The notes beneath the pieces are model-generated. The model did no database searches. It saw only the letters and a program-made list of their open reading frames with translations, and had not been told where the DNA came from. From Primulina eburnea (lineage: Eukaryota; Streptophyta; Magnoliopsida; Lamiales; Gesneriaceae), in the NCBI RefSeq assembly GCF_022965805.1, contig NC_133117.1:9324183-9388182 (forward strand): a stretch of 64,000 nt of DNA, in the 5' to 3' direction. Positions 59,947 to 64,000 of this stretch are shown piece after piece. Position numbers and translations under genes: made by a program. Positions within the stretch are counted from its first letter, which is position 1. The number at the start of each line of letters is the position of its first letter.

Positions 59947-61546
59947 TCATTCTCTTTGCCCATTTTTGACATCACTGTGAACAAGGAACGTCATAATTTC
60001 TGCAAGCTGAGCACCTTGGGCATCGATACGTTGTTCAAAATTTGTTTGTAGACGAGTAATTTGTTCCGATAAGCCAAGGCACATGTTAAGGTGTGCAGAA
60101 TTATGTATGTCCTGCCGGAGGGAAACATTTTTATGCATGGTGGAAAAATCTTTGTGGAGATCAGACTTCAGTGTTTGAAAGGCCTCCTTTAGATCAAAGT
60201 GTTTGCGATTTAGAGCTAGAATGGATTGATCCATAGTGATAAGTCTGGTCAGAATATCATGTTGGCAATTTTCTTCTAGGATTTCTTGTTCTTCAGGTTC
60301 ACCTGGATCAAATAATAACCTGTTCTTAAAAGAAACCAGTTGAGAGGAGGATGCTTTACCAGCACATTTTGATGGCTCGGGCTCATGGAGTTCAACCGTT
60401 ATGTTCTCAATGATGTGGTCAATATCTTCAGTCGAAGCAGAGGTTTTAGAGCCGGTGACTTCTTGTTCATCTGTTTTTGCTGATGGAGGAGAATGAGTAG
60501 GCATTGATGAAGTGGTCAGCTCGGCTTCTTGTAACTCTTTGGGAGAGGTCATCAACGGTTCTTGGAGATCGGCTTGATGATTATCATTAGTAAAAGTGGT
60601 TTTTGGGGAAACCGATTTTTCTATAAACATTGCAACTTTATCCAAGTTAGATAAAAATTGTACTGCCTTGTCAACAGAAAGAGTTTGAGCTTCTGAAGGA
60701 CCAACCAGAGGCTGTTGAGCAGATGCATTAGTGGCATAGATTGTGTGCGAAACATATAGGAGGTCTGGATCATTCTGATGGCATTGTTGTTCAGCACTGG
60801 GAATGTACTCTGTCACGATCTTTTCAGATGGAGGTAAAGTGTTCTCCTCATCCCTTACCGAAATTGTTTCAATCAGAACTTCTGATGAGTTTGATTTAGT
60901 CTGCTCGCCAGAGGAGGAAGTTGGGTGAGTCTGATCTTTGGATTGTGCTTCCAACGTTGCAGAACTTAATTCTTCATGCAGCATGAGTTTGGAGTTCTGC
61001 TTAATCTGTGTTTCATCGACTGGAAGTTTAAGATCTTGACTCATCTTTAATACCTCTTTTTTCATTTTCTGGACAATTGGTTTAGATATGACCTCTTGCT
61101 CCACATGTCCAGCAATTACAATCTTTAAAACTTTCATTGGCTCGAGTATGAGCTCTTCTAAAAGTTTTCTTTGTAGGTTTTCTTCATGTGCTTTGAGAGG
61201 TACTCGATGCTTAAGATGATATCCTACTTCTTGATAGTCCACTTCTTTGTCTAGATTTGTAAGATCTGGCTTTCTCTCTAGACCAAACTGTTTTTGGTTT
61301 CCAAGAACTTCTTCCACTTCTAGCAGAAGGATGAGTTCTAAAACTTTTCCTCTTATGCTTGTGTGGTTTACTTCCAATAATCGTTGAAAGATCATTTTCC
61401 TTACAACACAAAGGAGTACGTTTGTTAATACCCCTTAGACATTTGTAATTCTTTTGTAATACTGCCAAAAGGCACAAATCTGCCAATTTTCCTTTAAGGA
61501 AAGAGGCTCTTCGTGCCAATGTATCTGGATTGCCAGAAACATATTT
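59947..61546 (-). pseudogene. S2 env-like ORF, C-terminal part, frameshifted
   Basis: The minus-strand frame of 61395-59947 (482 codons) is open. It has a Lys/Glu-rich first part, a long Ser/Thr/Pro/Glu-rich low-complexity middle (about residues 130-330) and a C-terminal helical segment (LITMDQSILALNRKHFDLKEAFQTL, then RLQTNFEQRIDAQGAQLAEI) that should form a coiled coil. Upstream, another frame continues to the LTR junction (SGNPDTLARRASFLKGKLADLCLLAVLQ and the basic KPHKHKRKSF), so a frameshift lies between 61395 and 61211. The layout parallels the env-like ORF of S1 although sequences are far apart. No membrane segment is visible. Function is unknown. Confidence 0.6.
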
Positions 61547-64000
61547 GTAAAACCCAATTTCGTACACGTACAACCTATGCATTTATTTAATTCGTTAAAT
61601 CATTTATTTTGATTTAAAATGAGTTTAGCCATGCATAATTTAATTAAATGCATTATTTTAAATATAGTCATGCTTATGTGATGCACGCTAAAATACTTTT
61701 CGAGTTTCATGTTTCAGGCGTTTATTCGAGGCGAGATTGAGGAAAAGACCCGGTGACGATTCTTGGCAATTTTAAAGATGATATTTTATTTTAAGTTGAG
61801 TTTGGGGGCATTTTAAATAATTTATTGAGTTTTAGCATTTTAAGCCTAATTTATTTATTTAGTAATTTTAAGACTTTAAAACTTTTAAAAGTTTAACAAG
61901 TGTGCACTTTATTTTATTAGGGGGATTTTATTTAAAGATGAGTATAGTTAATATTTTAACTAATTTATTATTTGTGTCAACCTTTTTAATTAGTATTTGA
62001 TTAGCATGTTATTTATTTTAATTAAGCAAAATAAATTCCCTAATTAAGCACAAAACTCACGCACACATTACACACTTTTACACACACCTGTCACGCTTAA
62101 ACACACACACACTCTATCAATTCTAGTTTTATTATTTTAAAAGAGAAAACTAGGGTTCTTCATTAGCATAGCAGCCGCCCACCCCCTCTTCAGATTCCAG
62201 CAAGGTTTTCGTGAATTTTATTGCAAGAAAACGGTGCAACGTTCGTCCCGGATCAACCTCGCTTCTATCTCCGCTTCGGTAACATCGTTCGGTATTTTTA
62301 AATATCAAAAGGCACGTATATTCTGTTTTTGATGCATCGATCTTGTCATATTATGCGTGGTGTTGTTATTTATGCCAAAAATATATGTGTGGTGCGTAGG
62401 AGTTTGAGCAATCGTGTTTAGATCAAGTTTGAAGCGATTTTGAATCACCAAATTCACGTTCTTACTGTTCTGGAGAAAAATGCGATTTTTCGGTTCATAT
62501 TTTGAGGAAACTTTCAGCTAGAAAATTGTAGAACTTTTGACGTCTTCGATTTGATATAAAATTCGAGATTTTTTGAAGAAAATTGAGTGAGTTATGATGT
62601 TTTTCGTGAGACTGCTCAAACTGAAATTTTCAGAAAATTATGTTATTGATGTGTTTCTTGAAGTTTTATGTTGCAGGCTTCGTTGGAGATCGACGGGCAA
62701 TCGTTGCTGCGTACGGGTATGTTAGTTATGATGTTAAGAGTGTTTTTGAGGTTTCGTTTTATGTCGTTAGGCACTCGAATTAATTAGAAGTCATAGGAAG
62801 CATTTGATGTCAATGTCCGTATTGATGGGTCGTACGAATTGTAGGGTGAACGTCGTTATGTTGAGGCGTATTCACGAGTTTAGTTCATTGCTATGGTGAC
62901 CTAGGATAGTCTCAAATTGTTGAATCTTGTTCCATTAGGTGATAATTGGGATAATAAGCATTGTGTAAGTTTTTCCTCGCAAGTTCAGTATTTCGAGGCC
63001 ACACGGACCCCAACACGGATCCAGGCACGGGGTCCGAGCCTTTGTTTTCTTCACGGTGTCAAACTTGCGCACGGACACGGACCCCCACACGGATGTAGGC
63101 ACGGGGTCCGTGCCTTCCCATTTCTTCGAGACATTTTTCCAGCGCACGGACACGGACCTCCACCCGGATCTAAGCACGGGGTCCGTGCCCCCTTTTCTTC
63201 CCGAGCACTTCCTTCACAGTAGGTAGACGGACCCGTACATGGATCCGGGATAGGGGTCCGTGTACTCACTGTTTGGGAAAGATTTGAAAGTTGTTTTCGA
63301 AGCTTGATGTCATGGTTTAGTGCAAGGATTATCAAGGTAGAGTCAAGGGAAATTTTAGAATGTCCTAAGAATTTATTTAACTTGAGAGTGAGTATGATTC
63401 TACGGCTAAGTTATGCAAGTTAAGAATGGAACTTCATGTTAGTATGTGCAGCAACGGCCCCGATCGACGTCCAACGAATCCCTCAACGCCAAGTAAGTAT
63501 GTATGACGTGTAAAGAAAATATTTGAAGTTTTGAGGTATGCTAAATGTCTCGTGACCAAAAATTGAATGGGTTTGGAAGTCGGTGAACGTGGCCGAGGAC
63601 CTCTCCACCCCGTTAAATGATGAACGGGTTAGATCGTGGTTGGAAAGCGTTAAATGATGAACGGGGACCAACCGGCCCGTTAAATGATGAACGGGGATCT
63701 CATGTATGTGGCAGTGGATACGTCCCTGTCAGCCCAGTACTGTGGTGTGTCTGATCAGGCATTTATTAAGTTAAAGGTCACTTGCTTTGAAACATCCTCT
63801 ACGCAAATGATGAAGTTTAGTATGTTGAAGTATGAAAGCATGTTTAAGAAAAGTTTATGTTCTTCGCACGTCATAGTATGCATGTTCAAGTTCAAGTTCA
63901 AGTTTAATTCAAGTTTAAGTTTATTATTAAACTTCCGGTTTCAAGTTATGTACGTTCTATTTTAAAGATGCATGCGATTTTTATTATTGCAGTATTCGTT
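61547..64000 (+). repeat. LTR of gypsy G3, G2-related, runs off the window
   Basis: Begins TGTAAAACCCAATTTCG and follows the G2 LTR for the whole visible 2454 bp with moderate divergence. It has the leader part (62150-62300), a four-unit CACGGACC hairpin array (62998-63265), the 41-nt block (63452-63492) and a gttaaatgatgaacgg repeat part (63620-63700). No polypurine tract precedes it, so it is a 5' or solo LTR. It is inserted in the S2 env-like ORF. Confidence 0.88.

Larger units (their letters stand above)
58462..61546 (-). mobile_element. Sirevirus S2, 3' part on the minus strand
   Basis: On the minus strand: the C-terminal part of an env-like ORF, polypurine tract and 3' LTR. The upstream part is cut by the G3 LTR at 61547. 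Same layout as S1 but a different family. Confidence 0.75.

Overview
This window is plant nuclear DNA that consists almost wholly of transposable elements. I found no intact host gene, tRNA or rRNA. The evidence for a plant is the mix of families: Sirevirus-type Ty1/copia elements with an env-like third ORF, Tekay/Del-type Ty3/gypsy chromoviruses with initiator-Met-tRNA primer sites, plant hAT, Mutator-like and CACTA pieces, and AT-rich spacers. From memory, the env-like proteins look most like Lamiales/Gesneriaceae sequences, but that placement is a low-confidence guess. Such an array suggests pericentromeric or other heterochromatin.

Layout. (1) 1-9969: right-hand part of a decayed Sirevirus (S1, + strand): gag C-terminus, a pol with two internal deletions and frameshifts, two minus-strand ORFs that each have a TATA box, an embedded CACTA end, a 951-codon env-like ORF with three in-frame stops, polypurine tract and 3' LTR. 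(2) 11579-17729: a complete but defective short-LTR Ty1/copia element (C2, - strand) with a 94-bp AT microsatellite inside its reverse transcriptase. (3) 18120-24372: AT-rich DNA with a diverged segmental duplication, five copies of one ~180-bp MITE family with 9-bp target duplications, and two hAT elements, one carrying a fragment of a DUF455-like host gene. (4) 26049-42425: an old Tekay-type gypsy (G1, +) with a solo LTR in its integrase and a palindromic rearranged retroelement further downstream. (5) 42590-46647: a truncated Tekay-like LTR, a Mutator-like element with long terminal inverted repeats, and an unidentified minus-strand ORF remnant. (6) 46648-57328: a young, complete Tekay-type gypsy (G2, +) with almost identical 2.9-kb LTRs and a GATGA target duplication. 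(7) 57334-61546: minus-strand Sirevirus LTRs and an env-like ORF (S2 and a third LTR family), cut at 61547 by a G2-related LTR (G3, +) that runs off the window.

How the parts work together. The most interesting signal is in the Tekay elements. A GT..AG interval separates gag from protease, and in G2 its removal joins the two frames exactly, while the unspliced RNA stops shortly after gag. A second donor lies just after the primer binding site with an acceptor just before gag, and the G2-family LTRs hold a conserved 40-41-nt block flanked by AG and GTAAGTATG. Together these suggest that splicing, rather than ribosomal frameshifting, sets the Gag to Gag-Pol ratio. The Sirevirus env-like ORF likewise has a pyrimidine tract and AG directly before its ATG.

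Relative age from nesting and LTR similarity: G1 and S1 are old; the two insertions inside G1 are younger than G1; C2 is intermediate (LTRs differ at about 12 of 266 sites); G2 is youngest (about a dozen differences over 2.9 kb).
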